Shown in pieces: positions 5,832 through 6,976 of a stretch of DNA of 6,976 nucleotides (position 1 is the stretch's first letter; the number at the start of each line of letters is the position of its first letter). The DNA is from Bacillota bacterium (lineage in GTDB: Bacteria; Bacillota; Clostridia; Oscillospirales; Ruminococcaceae), in assembly GCA_023456995.1 (NCBI GenBank), contig JAEWNU010000151.1, forward strand, positions 1-6,976, in the 5' to 3' direction. The notes below the pieces were generated by a model. That model had not been told where the DNA came from. It searched no databases and saw nothing but the letters and a program-made list of their open reading frames with translations. The position numbers were made by a program, and so were the translations under genes.

Positions 5832-6079
5832 ATGAATGAATCCAAAAATGTAAGACTGATTGATGAGCTGGGCGGGTTGTGCTCCCCGCGGAAGCCATAA
5901 ATGCAATGGATTGGGGTGAAAAGACACCCGTGGAAATCGGCGTTAATACGACGGAGCATCAAATCGTCATCAAACGGCATACATTCACCTGTACATTTTG
6001 TGCGGAGACCGAAAATTTAAAAACATTTCATAACAAACATATCTGCCCGGTCTGTCAAAAGGCAATCGCGACTCTTTAG
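5832..6079 (+). pseudogene. AbrB/SpoVT-like regulator with zinc-ribbon tail, broken by a one-base deletion (or error)
   Basis: A small transition-state-type regulator with a SpoVT/AbrB swapped-hairpin DNA-binding domain. The start is ATG 5832 with GGAGGG six bases upstream. The opening frame gives MNESKNVRLIDELG and then stops after 22 codons. Restoring one base at 5872/5873 (GGCGGG to GGCCGGG) recreates the hallmark DELGRVVLP and continues AEAINAMDWGEKTPVEIGVN, an I-V-I-K strand, and a tail with two CxxC pairs (CTFC at 54-57 and CPVC at 72-75), ending at TAG 6077-6079. The restored protein is 82 residues, the usual size for AbrB-like proteins with a C-terminal zinc-ribbon motif in Clostridia. 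An internal GTG at 5879 opens the downstream frame but would omit the first DNA-binding strand. All family features are otherwise intact. It is divergent from the small HTH regulator and followed by a strong terminator. Confidence 0.82.
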
Positions 6080-6087
6080 AAGTAAAG

Positions 6088-6123
6088 AAACAGCCGTTTG
6101 GCGTTGACCAAACGGCTGTTTTT
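6088..6123. terminator. Strong bidirectional terminator between AbrB-like gene and ilvD
   Basis: A perfect 14-bp stem AAACAGCCGTTTGG (6088-6101) / CCAAACGGCTGTTT (6108-6121) with a 6-base loop, followed on the plus strand by a run of five T (6119-6123) and on the minus strand by TTTCTTT. It starts nine bases after the AbrB-like stop codon and lies about 20 bases beyond the convergent ilvD stop. Confidence 0.93.
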
Positions 6124-6142
6124 CATTTGCTATTCGTTGGCG

Positions 6143-6976
6143 CTACTTCATGACCGCACCGGTGTTGGCAGCACCTACCAGACGGGCATAACGCGCCAGC
6201 CAACCGGAAGTAACATTAGGGGCGGGCATGACAAACTTCTGCTTTCTGGCCGCAAGATCCTCATCGCTGACCTTGACATTGATGCGGCTAGCGGGAATGT
6301 CAATCTCAATAAGATTCCCTTCCTCAATGTAGGCGATGTTGCCGCCTGCTGCCGCCTCGGGTGCGACATGCCCGATAGATGCGCCGCGTGAGGCGCCGGA
6401 GAAGCGCCCGTCGGTGATGAGCGCAACGGTCTTATCCAGCTTCATACCTGCAAGTGCTGAGGTTGGGGAGAGCATCTCGCGCATACCGGGGCCGCCTGCA
6501 GGGCCTTCAAACCGGATGACAACGACGTCGCCGGGGACAATTTTGCCGTTATAAATGGCGTCGATTGCCTCTTCCTCAGAGTTAAACACGCGAGCGGGGC
6601 CAGTATGCGTGAGCATCTCTGGGGCGACGGCGCTGCGCTTAACCACGCAGCCATCCTGTGCGATGTTGCCCCACATCACGGCAATACCGCCGGTTTTGCT
6701 GTAAGGGTTTTCAATAGGACGGATGATTTCGGGATTCTTGTTGACAGCGCCTGCAATATTCTCACCGACTGTTTTACCTGTAGCCGTGATGACCGAGGTA
6801 TCAAGGAATCCAGCAGCAGCGAGCTGGTTCATCACTGCGGGCAAGCCGCCAGCGGTGTTAAGCTCCTGAATATAGTGACGACCCGCTGGTGCCAGATGAC
6901 AGAGGTTAGGTACCTTGGAACTGATTTCATTGATGGTTTTTAAATCCATTGGAACGCCAGCCTCATTGGAGATAGC
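6143..6976 (-). CDS. ilvD: Dihydroxy-acid dehydratase, C-terminal half (5' end beyond window)
   Basis: IlvD dehydrates 2,3-dihydroxy-acids to 2-keto acids, the third common step of isoleucine and valine synthesis, using an Fe-S cluster and Mg2+ in the cytosol. The frame stays open to the window edge, where AISNEAGVP precedes the internal Met at 6949, so that Met is not the start. The 277 visible residues are about half of the usual 550-560. Family marks seen: [20 protein letters not shown] near the start, [20 protein letters not shown] in the middle, [13 protein letters not shown] at about 157-169, and the second family signature [20 protein letters not shown] with the serine at about 193 that corresponds to the proposed catalytic base. 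The Fe-S cysteines of the family lie in the missing N-terminal half. The related enzyme 6-phosphogluconate dehydratase is less likely, given the close match to IlvD in these stretches. Other ilv/leu genes, if present, are off the window to the right. The TAG stop is at 6143-6145. Confidence 0.95.
   Translation of the reverse strand, partial: AISNEAGVPMDLKTINEISSKVPNLCHLAPAGRHYIQELNTAGGLPAVMNQLAAAGFLDTSVITATGKTVGENIAGAVNKNPEIIRPIENPYSKTGGIAVMWGNIAQDGCVVKRSAVAPEMLTHTGPARVFNSEEEAIDAIYNGKIVPGDVVVIRFEGPAGGPGMREMLSPTSALAGMKLDKTVALITDGRFSGASRGASIGHVAPEAAAGGNIAYIEEGNLIEIDIPASRINVKVSDEDLAARKQKFVMPAPNVTSGWLARYARLVGAANTGAVMK

Noticed and set aside
5868..5880. Programmed frameshifting in the AbrB-like gene
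   Set aside because: The sequence around GGC GGG TTG has no slippery heptamer; a single lost C explains the break more simply.
5533..6079. The HTH / AbrB-like pair as a toxin-antitoxin module
   Set aside because: Although both folds occur in antitoxins, neither gene is followed by a toxin-sized partner in the same direction, and the zinc-ribbon tail points to a transition-state-type regulator.
6143..6949. Met at 6949 as the start of ilvD
   Set aside because: The frame continues through AISNEAGVP to the window edge and the visible part is only the C-terminal half of the family.

Overview
This is an ordinary-looking chromosomal stretch, most likely from a Gram-positive anaerobe of the Clostridia (low-to-middling GC, purine-rich Shine-Dalgarno sites such as GGGAGG and GGGGTG, several GTG starts, an AbrB/SpoVT-type regulator, a small Cro/C1-type regulator of the kind common in Firmicutes, and intrinsic terminators between most units). 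Species cannot be named from the sequence alone. No phage, insertion sequence, CRISPR array, tRNA or rRNA was seen.

Layout, left to right. (1) Bases 2-823, + strand: a LysR-family regulator cut off by the left edge. (2) Bases 873-2996, - strand: a membrane chemoreceptor (methyl-accepting chemotaxis protein), convergent with the LysR gene and sharing a terminator hairpin with it. (3) Bases 3152-3373, - strand: a 73-residue membrane protein of unknown function. (4) Bases 3466-3773, - strand: a thioredoxin gene with a WCGPC active site, its own promoter and its own terminator, but broken by a one-base deletion at about codon 57. (5) Bases 3932-4166, + strand: a compact unit with promoter, a 28-codon hydrophobic ORF starting with GTG, and a strong terminator. 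(6) Bases 4394-5407, + strand: a TctC/Bug-type solute-binding lipoprotein with no TctA/TctB permease genes next to it. (7) Bases 5533-5745, - strand: a 70-residue Cro/C1-type DNA-binding protein, divergent from (8) bases 5832-6079, + strand: an AbrB-like zinc-ribbon regulator that also carries a one-base deletion. A perfect 16-bp palindrome lies in the promoter region between these two. (9) Bases 6143-6976, - strand: the C-terminal half of dihydroxy-acid dehydratase (ilvD), running off the right edge.

How the genes work together: there is no sign of one multi-gene pathway. The units are mostly single genes with their own promoters and terminators. The one tight regulatory arrangement is the HTH/AbrB-like divergent pair around the palindrome. 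The two frameshifts are both single-base losses, apparently shortening a run of identical bases, inside otherwise well-conserved genes, so sequencing or consensus error is at least as likely as real gene decay. The least explained element is the 28-codon hydrophobic ORF in its own roughly 200-nt transcription unit. I found no convincing evidence of a new multi-gene system.
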